A DNA stretch of 64,000 nucleotides from Sphingobacterium siyangense. GTDB taxonomy: Bacteria; Bacteroidota; Bacteroidia; Sphingobacteriales; Sphingobacteriaceae. The stretch covers positions 62,001-126,000 of the forward strand of contig NZ_VLKR01000010.1 of NCBI RefSeq assembly GCF_007830445.1. The letters run 5' to 3'. Of this stretch, positions 42,613 through 50,924 are shown piece after piece. Positions within the stretch are counted from its first letter, which is position 1. Each line of letters starts with the position of its first letter. The position numbers were made by a program, and so were the translations under genes. The notes under the pieces are model-generated. The model was not told the origin of the DNA and searched no databases. It worked only from the letters and a program-made list of their open reading frames with translations.

Positions 42613-44988
42613 TTATTCGTCCCGCAAGCTGTTTACAGGATTAGCTACGGCTGCTCGAATGGCCTGCCAGCTTACCGTAATCAATGCGATACCTATTGTT
42701 ACCAGTCCTGCGAGCACAAACATCCACCATTGGATTTGGATGCGGTAGGCAAAGTCTTCCAACCATTTGTTCATCACTAGCCAGGCAATCGGCGAGGCAA
42801 TTATCAAGGCAACTAATACGGGTTTTATAAAATCTCTGGACAATAAAGTAGTAACGCCCGATACCGAAGCGCCCAGCACTTTTCGGATTCCAATCTCTTT
42901 GTTTCGTTTGGCGGCCGTAAAAGAGGCTAAACCATATAGGCCCAGGCAAGCGATAAATATAGCTAATCCGGAAAAAAGACTGAGTATACGTTGTTGCCTA
43001 AGATCGGTTTTGTATAGCGTGTCGAATTTCTGGTCCAAAAAGCTGTATTCAAAAGGGTATAAAGGAGCTACTTTCCCAAATGCAGTTTTAATAGTTTTTA
43101 GCGCTACAGGGAAATCTTTTGTGTTTAAGCGAATGAGGGCTACCCTTAGATCATCAGAAGGGGCAATAACTAATGCATCCATGTTTTCTTTTAGAGATAG
43201 GAAGTTAAAATCATCTATTACACCAATGATTTTTCTGGGGGATTGATCGCGGATCGTATTTTTTATCCATTTTCCAATGGCCTGTTCGGGGGTAAATCCG
43301 AGCATCGATGTTGCAGTACGGTTAACTAATACAGCGCTAGTGGAGTCGGTGGGGTATTGCGCTGAAAAGTTTCGGCCTGCAATTATTTTGAGGTTTAGCG
43401 TGCTTACATAGTCGAAATCGGTGAATTCCGTCCTTGATCTCCACTTCTCCCCATTTTTACTCTCCACTTCAAACGTATGGCTATCGAAGAAGCCTCCTGG
43501 TTCACCCGACATAAAGGAGACCGATGCAATATCACTGCTCACAGATAATTCGTTTTTGAATGTACGAAGGTTGTTGTACAGTTCTTCATTGTCTATTGGA
43601 ATAACCACAGTCTGTTGGTTGTCGTAGCCGAGTCCTAGTTCTTTCACATATTTCATCTGCTTGGAGATAATCAGTGTACCGATGATAAGTAAAATGGATA
43701 TGCTGAATTGGAACACAACCAGCGTATGTCGGAACAGTGTGCCGCCCTTGCCCAAGCGCAATTTACCTTTTAATGCCTGTATAGGGGAGAAGGTTGAAAG
43801 GTATAAGGCAGGGTAACTTCCGGCTAACAGCCCTACTATGACAATAATTGCAATCAAAAAAATATAGATTGGCCATGAATTCCATGGGACCGTTAGGGTG
43901 TATCCCAATAGTTGATTATATACAGGCATGAGTAGTTGCAGTAGACATATGGCGAGTATGCAGGATATGGTGGTTAATAAAATGGATTCTCCGATAAACT
44001 GCCCCATTAATTGAAGACGTTGTGCTCCAAGTACCTTTCTTAAACCAACTTCTTTTGATCGGTCAACTGCACGTATTGTCGAGAGATTCATGAAATTGAT
44101 GCAGGCGATAATCAATATAAGGATGGCGATGGAGAGAAAAATGTAAATAACTTTCTTGTCACCATGTTTTGCGCTGTCAAATGCGCTGTGGGATTCAAGA
44201 TAGACATCTTTTAGCGGTGTAAGGGCAAGATCAAAATGGATACCCATATTGGTAGAAACTGCTTTCATATGCCTATTCATGAAATCGGGAAATTGCTTTT
44301 CCAGTTGCCTAACATCTTTATGTTCGTCAAGTAGGATGTAAGTGAATAAATTGTTGTTTTGCCAAGCTTTGAACGGTTCGGTATTGATATAATTGGATAA
44401 TGGAATGATAAGATCAAATTCCAGATGCGAATTGACCGGAAGATCTTTTGCAATCCCGGTAACGGTTAATTGTTTCGTTTTATCAAGCTGTAGTATTTTA
44501 CCGATGGGATTCTCATCTCCAAAATATTTTTTCGCAGTTTTTTCCGTTAATACAACACTTGTTGGATTTTTTAAAACAGTCATTGGATTTCCCTTGATGA
44601 GCGGAAAACTAAATAGTTCAAAGAAATCGTCATCTGCAATAAAGAGTTTCTTTTCATTGAATGCGATATTGCCAAAAGAGAATAACCCATTGGCAGGCAT
44701 TACCCGTACAGCTTTTTTGATATCATCCGGATAATCGGTTATTAAGGCGGTGGCATAGGGTGCAGATAAATAAGGAGCGCGGTCTTTGGTGTTGTCAAAG
44801 CCACGCATGACCCGATAGATCCGGTCACCTTGGCTGTGAAACTTGTCAAAGCTAAACTGATTGGCGATAAACAGGAATATCATTGCGCAGACGGTGATGC
44901 CTATTGTTAAGCCAAGGATATTGATAAAGGAAAAAACCTTGTTCTTAATAAGGTTTCTCCAGGCGATTTGGAAATAGGTCTTTATCAT
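42613..44988 (-). CDS. MacB/FtsX-type ABC transporter permease
   Basis: A 791-residue inner-membrane permease with two FtsX-like halves. It opens with MIKTYFQIAWRNLIKNKVFSF, then a first membrane helix and a MacB-type periplasmic core (about 45-240). Helices follow near 280-390, including FMNLSTIRAVDRSKEVGLRK. A second periplasmic core comes next, and final helices around NKEIGIRKVLGASVSGVTTL. These 790-residue permeases are abundant in this phylum; many work in mechanotransmission of lipoproteins or antibiotics. No ATPase gene is adjacent. It sits alone between the two tRNA repeats. A candidate sigma-54 promoter lies upstream. Confidence 0.92.
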   Translation of the reverse strand: MIKTYFQIAWRNLIKNKVFSFINILGLTIGITVCAMIFLFIANQFSFDKFHSQGDRIYRVMRGFDNTKDRAPYLSAPYATALITDYPDDIKKAVRVMPANGLFSFGNIAFNEKKLFIADDDFFELFSFPLIKGNPMTVLKNPTSVVLTEKTAKKYFGDENPIGKILQLDKTKQLTVTGIAKDLPVNSHLEFDLIIPLSNYINTEPFKAWQNNNLFTYILLDEHKDVRQLEKQFPDFMNRHMKAVSTNMGIHFDLALTPLKDVYLESHSAFDSAKHGDKKVIYIFLSIAILILIIACINFMNLSTIRAVDRSKEVGLRKVLGAQRLQLMGQFIGESILLTTISCILAICLLQLLMPVYNQLLGYTLTVPWNSWPIYIFLIAIIVIVGLLAGSYPALYLSTFSPIQALKGKLRLGKGGTLFRHTLVVFQFSISILLIIGTLIISKQMKYVKELGLGYDNQQTVVIPIDNEELYNNLRTFKNELSVSSDIASVSFMSGEPGGFFDSHTFEVESKNGEKWRSRTEFTDFDYVSTLNLKIIAGRNFSAQYPTDSTSAVLVNRTATSMLGFTPEQAIGKWIKNTIRDQSPRKIIGVIDDFNFLSLKENMDALVIAPSDDLRVALIRLNTKDFPVALKTIKTAFGKVAPLYPFEYSFLDQKFDTLYKTDLRQQRILSLFSGLAIFIACLGLYGLASFTAAKRNKEIGIRKVLGASVSGVTTLLSRDFIKPVLVALIIASPIAWLVMNKWLEDFAYRIQIQWWMFVLAGLVTIGIALITVSWQAIRAAVANPVNSLRDE

Positions 44989-45085
44989 ACTTTTTGTTAT
45001 AAGTGTTCATTCTGAACTTATGGTAATCAATCCCGTTGAAGGATAGGTTGATTTCTATTTTTGAAAAAATGTGCAATGAGTCAAT

Positions 45086-45102
45086 TTCAAAAAAGCGGCC
45101 AA
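45086..45102 (-). promoter_or_regulatory. Candidate sigma-54 promoter of the FtsX-type gene
   Basis: On the minus strand TTGGCCGCTTTTTTGAA has the TTGGC-N7-TTGxA spacing of -24/-12 promoters, with one mismatch (GA for GC at -12). About 98 bp before the start codon. Confidence 0.4.
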
Positions 45103-45156
45103 AGGGATAAAGTGTTTTTAGTCAATAGATTGTATTCTTTCTTTTTGTGGTTAAAG

Positions 45157-45193
45157 TGTTTGGATTCGAACACTTCATGTTCATATTCGAACA
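45157..45193. promoter_or_regulatory. Two 16-bp dyads, likely activator sites
   Basis: TGTTTGGATTCGAACA at 45157 and TGTTCATATTCGAACA at 45178 share the form TGTTyxxATTCGAACA, are themselves dyads, and are spaced 21 bp centre to centre, two helical turns. They lie 55-90 bp upstream of the candidate -24 element. Confidence 0.55.
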
Positions 45194-45345
45194 GGCTACA
45201 GTTGAGAGGTCAAAAAGATTATGATTGACAGGTAGGCGTTTTATCGAAGTAACAGCTATTCGAAATAGCATTGGATTTGATGTATAAAGGAGAGCTATGT
45301 ATCGTCAGGGCAAAGAGTATGTCGCAATGTAACAACTTGTTAGTT

Positions 45346-47013
45346 TTATTTTATGTTTTTCATTTGCAAATAATTTGTAAGAAGCGTATATTTGTGCCAC
45401 ACAAAACAAAGGTGATACCTTTTCGGGGTGTAGCGTAGCCCGGTATCGCGCCACATTTGGGATGTGGAGGTCGTAGGTTCGAATCCTGCCACCCCGACTT
45501 CACGGGACAAAGTAGAAAATTCTACTTTTGTCCCGTTTTTTTTTAGCCGTAACTTTCTGTTAATCAAGTTTATGTGCTCTATAAATTCATTGCGTCTTGT
45601 GGTTCGAACTTCGCTTTCACAAAAAACGATATTTTCGGGATAAATTGAACCAAAATCTTTTCTTATATCCCCTAAACATTCATCTCTTATCGCAGAATTG
45701 ATCTCTGTTATTCTGTCAATAGCCTGTTTTATAAGGTTTTGTACATCATCAACGTCATGGTTAACCCTAGTTAATTGTGCCTCAAGATTGGAAATTTTGT
45801 TTGTATACTGCGATTTCATTTCTCTATAATCATCAGCATCAATTTGTCGTGTTGCCAAAAGATCTCTTGAATGGGAAAGACGCTCTTCATAATCCTTAAT
45901 GTCTACTAAAATTTGCTTTTTCTCAGATTGAACCTCACCAGACTGTTCTAAATAATTTTGAGAAATAATCTCGTTATAATATACTGGGTCTCCAATTTGA
46001 GGTATAAAATTCTTCAAATCCTCTAAAATTACATTGTTGACTTTTTCTGCATTTACACGATGTGAGCAGCCTCCTACACAATGATAGTACGCATAGTATT
46101 TATTTCTCCCTTTAGATTTACTTCCAGTCAATAATTTTTCACATTCAGGGCATACCAAAAAACCTCTCATAGGAAATTCATCGTGTGTTTTTATCTTCGG
46201 CCTATAGTTTCTACTACGTCCATCCAAGATATTTTGTACCTCATAATAAAGCGATTCAGTGATTATCGCTTTATGCTGGCCTGGTACAAACTTGCTCTCT
46301 TCGTCTTTAAATTGTGGAACAAATATTTTACCGCAATAAAGAGGATTTCTAATCACTTGCCAAAACGCATTTTTACTGCATGTCAGGCCTTTTACTTTTG
46401 CCATTTTCCAGATTTGTTCAGTGTTAAACACCGACTTAGAAATCTCCTGAAATGCCCATTTTAAAATTGAAGCTTCAGGTTCTTTTGGAGAAATGTATTT
46501 TTTCCCATTCTCTTCTGTCTTATTTTCATAAGCTACTGGAGCCAGTCCCATATATCGGCCCTCTTTCTTTGCCCTCCTCATGCCATAAAAGACATTCAAC
46601 GCTCTTCTATCGTTTTCTACCTCTGGCGCAGCAAGGTAGAAAGCCAGCATCATCTTATTTTCCGGTATAGAAAGATCTAATGGCTGTTCAATAGCCTGGG
46701 GCTCCACTCCAAGCTTACGTAAGACGTTGATCATTTGATAAGCGTCTCCAGCATTACGACTAAAGCGATCCCACTTAGTAAACAAGATCAAATTGACTGT
46801 GTTCTTTTTCTTTTTTAAGCTTTGGATAAGACTTTTCCATTCTGGCCTATTGAATGACTTCGCAGAATGATCTTCGTAAATTACATTTCGGACTGTTATA
46901 GACTGATTGTTGCAATATTTACGTAACATCTCTTCCTGATGTCTTTGCGAATATCCTTTATCTGCCTGTTCATCGGTACTTACCCGAATATATAAGTCTG
47001 CTATATATCCCAT
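45346..47013 (-). CDS. Large serine recombinase, tRNA-proximal
   Basis: A 555-residue site-specific recombinase. The catalytic Ser is in LYIRVSTDEQADKGYSQ near residue 12, with LILFTKWDRFSRN and the active Arg cluster. The recombinase domain follows (TCSKNAFWQVIRNPLYCGK), then a zinc ribbon (CPECEKLLTGSKSKGR ... HCVGGCSH) and a coiled coil (about 370-440). The last 60 codons are odd: from KKNGTKVEF on, they read the antisense of the tRNA terminator and of tRNA-Pro copy B (GVAGFEPTTS). The native end is probably near residue 490-500. It likely catalyses integration of the ICE. Confidence 0.88.
   Translation of the reverse strand: MGYIADLYIRVSTDEQADKGYSQRHQEEMLRKYCNNQSITVRNVIYEDHSAKSFNRPEWKSLIQSLKKKKNTVNLILFTKWDRFSRNAGDAYQMINVLRKLGVEPQAIEQPLDLSIPENKMMLAFYLAAPEVENDRRALNVFYGMRRAKKEGRYMGLAPVAYENKTEENGKKYISPKEPEASILKWAFQEISKSVFNTEQIWKMAKVKGLTCSKNAFWQVIRNPLYCGKIFVPQFKDEESKFVPGQHKAIITESLYYEVQNILDGRSRNYRPKIKTHDEFPMRGFLVCPECEKLLTGSKSKGRNKYYAYYHCVGGCSHRVNAEKVNNVILEDLKNFIPQIGDPVYYNEIISQNYLEQSGEVQSEKKQILVDIKDYEERLSHSRDLLATRQIDADDYREMKSQYTNKISNLEAQLTRVNHDVDDVQNLIKQAIDRITEINSAIRDECLGDIRKDFGSIYPENIVFCESEVRTTRRNEFIEHINLINRKLRLKKNGTKVEFSTLSREVGVAGFEPTTSTSQMWRDTGLRYTPKRYHLCFVWHKYTLLTNYLQMKNIK
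45388..45500 (+). repeat. 113-bp direct repeat, copy B, containing tRNA-Pro
   Basis: Exact copy of 42457-42569. Its upstream flank supplies a new TTTG -33 element 20 bp from a perfect TATATTTG -7, so this copy should be expressed. Confidence 0.95.
45424..45497 (+). tRNA. tRNA-Pro (anticodon TGG), copy B
   Basis: Identical to copy A over all 74 nt. The ICE begins just past its 3' end. A different terminator follows (45503-45544). Confidence 0.97.
45503..45544 (+). terminator. Terminator after tRNA-Pro copy B
   Basis: CGGGACAAAGTAGA pairs with TCTACTTTTGTCCCG (one bulge), followed by T9. It lies within the antisense reading frame of the recombinase gene. Confidence 0.9.
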
Positions 47014-47316
47014 TTTTCAAAAATTATATCTTAAAAATTATCGTTTAATTTGCTCCACTTGCCTTCCTGCGTAACCACTTTGTATAAGCCGAAAGAATAT
47101 TGTCTTCTTATGGCTTCAGTTGGCTTTATGTGGCACTAAATTTACAGCTTTTTACGGATATAATCACTTACTATTCAGTGTTTTTGGATATTTTGTTATA
47201 AAATAATGCAAAAAAAAACACCTAGCTTGTAGGTGTTTAATCTCTTACAATCCTGTCAGAGATTTGCGAATTTTATTACTCGAAAACAGGCTGTTTTTTT
47301 GATGGTTAATCAAACA
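47014..47316. other. Gap between the two recombinase genes
   Basis: About 303 bases. It holds the terminator at 47216-47238 for the distal recombinase and presumably the promoter of the proximal one. A 34-codon open stretch without ATG on the minus strand is not called. Confidence 0.5.
47216..47238 (-). terminator. Terminator after the distal recombinase
   Basis: AAACACCTA/TAGGTGTTT stem, A9 on the + strand giving a T-run on the minus strand. Confidence 0.8.
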
Positions 47317-48795
47317 TTAAAGACTTATATTATATTGGTAACTTAACTTTAGTAGATCATTTGGCTTTGTCAAAGCAAAACCATTATCCCCAAAGGTTAA
47401 CTTCTCTGGAAACAGCAAGTTTATTATGGCACGTGAATCTTTGCTATCGGCGTTCGCCAAGACCCTGTCGATGAGTAATAAACTTTTTATGTCTTGCTGC
47501 ATCAATCCATCCATTTCTGGCACTTTATTACTTAACAACACCAGCTTGTCATTCAGTTGTTCTATAGCCCCCACATATTGGCCTTTAATTTCATGGTAGT
47601 CTGATGCCTCTATCTTTTCTGTCGCCAATAAATTCCTAATATGCGACATTCTATTTTCATAGTCCTGCAGTTGAGAAAGAGTCTGCTTTTTTGCGAGCTG
47701 TATATCCTTTGTCAATTCAAGATAAGTATCCTCCAATATTTTTCTATAAATTTCAACAGTTTCTTTTTTTGGAACATACCGCTGTAGCTCAGCTTGAAAG
47801 AAACCAAATAACTTATCAGTATTGATGCGATAAGAGCACCCTTTAAAACAATGGTAATAGGTATAGTATCTGTTACGCCCTTTAGATTTACTACCCGTTA
47901 ATAGCCTACCGCATTTAGGGCATATAACAAATCCTCTCAGAGGAAATTCATCACGTGTTTCCATTTTAGTTCGGTACTTTCTTCCACGGCCATCTAAAAT
48001 ATCCTGAACCCTGTAAAACAGATCGTCACTTATAATACCTTCATGCTGTCCTTCTACAAAATAGCTTTCCTCATCTTTAAAGGCAGGAATAAAAATTTTA
48101 CCACAATAAACCGGGTTTCTAATCACTTGCCAGAATGTATTTTTACAGCATTTAAGACCTTTTTCTTTTGATTTTTTCCAAATCTGCTCCGTATTGTAAA
48201 CACCTTCTGAAAGTTGCTGAAAAGCCCACTGTAAAATGGATGTGTCCGGTTCTTTAGGTGTGATATATTTATTTCCACCATCATCTATCTTATTTTTATA
48301 ACCTAGAGGTGCCAGCCCCATATATCTTCCTTCCTTTTTTGCCCTTCTCATTCCGTAGAACACATTCAGTGCCCTACGATCATTTTCTACTTCGGGAGCT
48401 GCCAGATAAAAGGCCAACATCATCTTATTTTCAGGAATCGACAGATCTAGCGGTTGCTCGATCGCTTGCGGTTCAACATTTAAATCACGCAACTGATTTA
48501 TCATCTGGTAGGCATCTCCCGCATTTCTACTAAATCTATCCCATTTTGTAAATAGAATAAGGTCCACACTCTTTCTATGTTTCTTTAGATTTTGAAGTAA
48601 TTTTTTCCATTCCGGTCTATTAAAAGATTTTGCCGAATGGTCCTCATATATGATATTTCGAACCTCAATAGAATGATTCATACAATATTTTTGCAACATC
48701 TCCTCCTGGTTACGTTGCGAGTATCCCTTATCTGCCTGCTCATCCGTACTCACACGCACATACAGATCTGCTATAGCATCTGCTCTCATATTCAT
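47317..48795 (-). CDS. Large serine recombinase, distal
   Basis: A 492-residue paralogue of the neighbouring recombinase, sharing most of the first 330 residues. Ser is in LYVRVSTDEQADKGYSQ near residue 15, with LILFTKWDRFSRN. The recombinase domain follows, then a zinc ribbon (CPKCGRLLTGSKSKGR ... HCFKGCSY) and a C-terminal coiled coil. It ends normally and has its own terminator. Its start overlaps the stop of a 52-residue ORF by four bases. It may act with the first enzyme, as paired serine recombinases do in SCC elements. Confidence 0.93.
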   Translation of the reverse strand: MNMRADAIADLYVRVSTDEQADKGYSQRNQEEMLQKYCMNHSIEVRNIIYEDHSAKSFNRPEWKKLLQNLKKHRKSVDLILFTKWDRFSRNAGDAYQMINQLRDLNVEPQAIEQPLDLSIPENKMMLAFYLAAPEVENDRRALNVFYGMRRAKKEGRYMGLAPLGYKNKIDDGGNKYITPKEPDTSILQWAFQQLSEGVYNTEQIWKKSKEKGLKCCKNTFWQVIRNPVYCGKIFIPAFKDEESYFVEGQHEGIISDDLFYRVQDILDGRGRKYRTKMETRDEFPLRGFVICPKCGRLLTGSKSKGRNRYYTYYHCFKGCSYRINTDKLFGFFQAELQRYVPKKETVEIYRKILEDTYLELTKDIQLAKKQTLSQLQDYENRMSHIRNLLATEKIEASDYHEIKGQYVGAIEQLNDKLVLLSNKVPEMDGLMQQDIKSLLLIDRVLANADSKDSRAIINLLFPEKLTFGDNGFALTKPNDLLKLSYQYNISL

Positions 48796-48950
48796 TTCTC
48801 TAAATATTTATTCACCACTATTCTTGCCAGTCGTTTAAGAAATAGCAAAACCTCATAGCTTTCTTTGTCATTAATGCCTTTTATCTTATCTTTTACCAGT
48901 TTTTGAAACTTCTCTGAAACTATTCCAATAGGTTTTGGTTTCTCTTCCAT
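48792..48950 (-). CDS. 52-residue protein coupled to the distal recombinase
   Basis: A short ORF starting MEEKPKPIGIVSEKFQKLV, basic and helical, ending VVNKYLEK. An in-frame ATG two codons upstream (48956) is also possible. Its TGA overlaps the recombinase ATG as ATGA, so translation is coupled. I do not recognise it. Size, charge and position would suit an accessory or directionality factor for the recombinase, but that is a guess. Confidence 0.6.
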   Translation of the reverse strand: MEEKPKPIGIVSEKFQKLVKDKIKGINDKESYEVLLFLKRLARIVVNKYLEK

Positions 48951-49199
48951 ACACATCAATAGTTTGTTTAGAAATCTAAACTATGAAGCTCCCGTATTAA
49001 TCCTGATGCTAGGGTGTATTTTGTCTTTGAGAGGCACAATTTGGCTATCAAATGGTCTATTTATTACAATCGCATTTTGTTGCTTTCTTACTCCTAAATT
49101 ATCGTCCAATAGGTATTAATTTATTATTTTTACTTAGGTGAATCACAATAATTACCTTATTGAGTGCCATCGAGAATAAATTAAATTATTAACTAAAAT

Positions 49200-50300
49200 A
49201 TGGCTAAAAGAAATCCTGAATTAACAGCAAGAAATAGAATTATTAACCAGCTTACCGAAGAAATGAACACTCTTTTGCCGGCAGTACTAAAGAAAACAGG
49301 TTTTACCAATGTACATTCTCTGCACGGTAAAATTGGTGGTAAATTTGATGAGTATATTGACATACAAAACGACGTTATAACTTCGTCCGAACATTTTATC
49401 AGTTTGTGGTTACAGGGTTATAAACAGACCTTACTAGACCGTCACATCACTGCTGAGGGCGGTTCAATGATTTACGAAACCTACAGTCTATTACAGACAC
49501 ATAAAGTATTCAAAGAATATCTCATGTTGTTCCTACGCCGGACATATCTTAGAAATTATGAAGCTCTTTCAAAGAAAAGGCCCTCGATTGAGGATGCTGA
49601 GATCTATATTGGACAGAACAATGCAAATTATGGCATCTTAATTACTCCAAGATTCGTAAATGGATTCTGGGAAAATGATAAAAGTGAAATTCGCCATTTC
49701 AAGAAACCATATTGGTCAATTGGACATATTATGGAAACTGGCTTTGTAATCCCTGGGAAAAATGACAAGATTACCTTTAGGGATATTCCGGAGTATCTCA
49801 ATTTTTTTGTCAATGTAATTGTACGAAATTCTGGTTCTACTTATGAAATGCAACTAGGAGAACTTTACAGAGATTACGTGCTTAATCATGCAAGACCTGA
49901 AAACATACCGTTGCTCATTCCTGAGTTTAGATATGAAGGTATAGATGTTGCCCATAAATACAGATTGGACTTTACCATAATTGAACCTAATGACCTGAAC
50001 AAAATTGGTTTTGAACTTTCTCCATGGTCTACTCACGGGCAGCTAACAGGAACCAAAGGAATGACCCAGAAGGCTATTAACGAAAAAGCTCAGGCTAATT
50101 TTGAAAAAGAAATGGCTAAGCACAAAAACTACTTCAAAAAACACGGGATATTTTCTATGATTTATACTGATGAGGATCTCAAAGATATTCCAGCAATTTT
50201 CGAGGATATGAAAAAATATCTTGAACCTAAAACGTCAAGCCAACAATTGCAGTTACATATCCTTGATGATTTTTTTACTGTTGATGTTACCAAAAAATGA
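49200..50300 (+). CDS. Unrecognised protein with a nuclease-like C-terminal region
   Basis: A 366-residue cytoplasmic protein I do not recognise. No signal or membrane helix. The N-terminal 200 residues are helical and mixed. From about residue 215 the pattern resembles PD-(D/E)XK nucleases of the Vsr/DUF559 kind: YRLDFTI with Asp257, a strand with Glu272 in GFELSPWSTH, a helix with MAKHKNYFKKHG, then a strand and turn IFSMIYTDEDL. The usual Lys after the Glu is missing; His279 is nearby. It lies between the recombinases and ssb, a cargo position, so a defence or DNA-processing role is possible but unproven. A strong terminator follows. Confidence 0.7.
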   Translation: MAKRNPELTARNRIINQLTEEMNTLLPAVLKKTGFTNVHSLHGKIGGKFDEYIDIQNDVITSSEHFISLWLQGYKQTLLDRHITAEGGSMIYETYSLLQTHKVFKEYLMLFLRRTYLRNYEALSKKRPSIEDAEIYIGQNNANYGILITPRFVNGFWENDKSEIRHFKKPYWSIGHIMETGFVIPGKNDKITFRDIPEYLNFFVNVIVRNSGSTYEMQLGELYRDYVLNHARPENIPLLIPEFRYEGIDVAHKYRLDFTIIEPNDLNKIGFELSPWSTHGQLTGTKGMTQKAINEKAQANFEKEMAKHKNYFKKHGIFSMIYTDEDLKDIPAIFEDMKKYLEPKTSSQQLQLHILDDFFTVDVTKK

Positions 50301-50328
50301 TACAACTACAATAACAGATAAATACACA

Positions 50329-50350
50329 GCGGGGATTCCCCGCTTTTTTT
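50329..50350 (+). terminator. Terminator after the nuclease-like gene
   Basis: GCGGGG/CCCCGC stem with ATT loop, then T7. Confidence 0.9.
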
Positions 50351-50924
50351 ATGCCTTGAATTTTTGGCTTTTCTTCTTAACTGCTTATTGGTACCGACCA
50401 ATTTTATAGGTTTTCTCTGACGGACTCTGCTACAACATTCCCTTTCAAGTTTCTATTGCCTTTCAGGCAATAGAACTTAACTGTATTGGTACTGTGATTG
50501 GCATCAGTTTTTTACACGCTGTTACCATTTCCTCAATGCCTTTTCCATTGGCTTCCACATTATTTTTTATTCAAGAACCGGTATGCTGGTTTTGTCCCAT
50601 TTCAAGAGCAAAGGTATGATCGTGTCCTTAACGCAACAGCAAGGTCAAGCCCTCCGGGTTTGCAAAATAATCTCCACCCAGGGGTAGTATTTTTTTGACA
50701 AAACCTTGCTGCTGCTAAACACTAACCTTTTATGCTCGTGAAACGAAACAAAGCATACTCCGGCTCTTTAGACGAATAAAAAAAATGTCAGAAATGAAAA
50801 AATATAGCATTGGAAATGGAAACAGAGTGAAACGAAAACAGCACCTCCTCTCATTGCCGAATAAATCAAAAAAAATAAAAATCAAATAAGAACAATAATT
50901 CAATAACGCAAAAAAGTAGAAATT
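50351..50924. other. Structured intergenic region upstream of ssb
   Basis: About 574 bases without a convincing gene. It contains a perfect hairpin TTCTATTGCC/GGCAATAGAA at 50451-50475, a minus-strand -7 element TACCTTTG at 50609-50616, and inverted arms around AGCAAGGT (from 50639) and ACCTTGCT (to about 50713). It must also hold the promoter of the ssb operon. A small RNA or an operator region is possible. Confidence 0.45.

Larger units (their letters stand above)
44989..45387. other. Upstream region of the FtsX-type gene
   Basis: About 400 bases with no ORF. It contains the candidate sigma-54 promoter at 45086-45102, two dyads at 45157-45193, and at 45363-45366 a TTTG that serves as -33 element of tRNA-Pro copy B (20 bp before TATATTTG). 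Confidence 0.6.

Noticed and set aside
42613..44988. FtsX-type permease as ICE cargo
   Set aside because: It lies outside the recombinase-to-tra region and between the tRNA repeats; such permeases are common chromosomal genes in this phylum.
45346..45500. Antisense peptide GVAGFEPTTS as a protein domain
   Set aside because: It is the familiar translation of the complement of a tRNA gene, not a conserved domain; treated as readthrough.
47030..47140. Open 34-codon stretch on the minus strand between the recombinases
   Set aside because: No start codon and no recognisable motif.
50470..50580. Open minus-strand stretch reading NVEANGKGIEEMVTACKKLM
   Set aside because: About 33 codons after a stop, with no ATG at its start; may be chance or a remnant, not enough to call.
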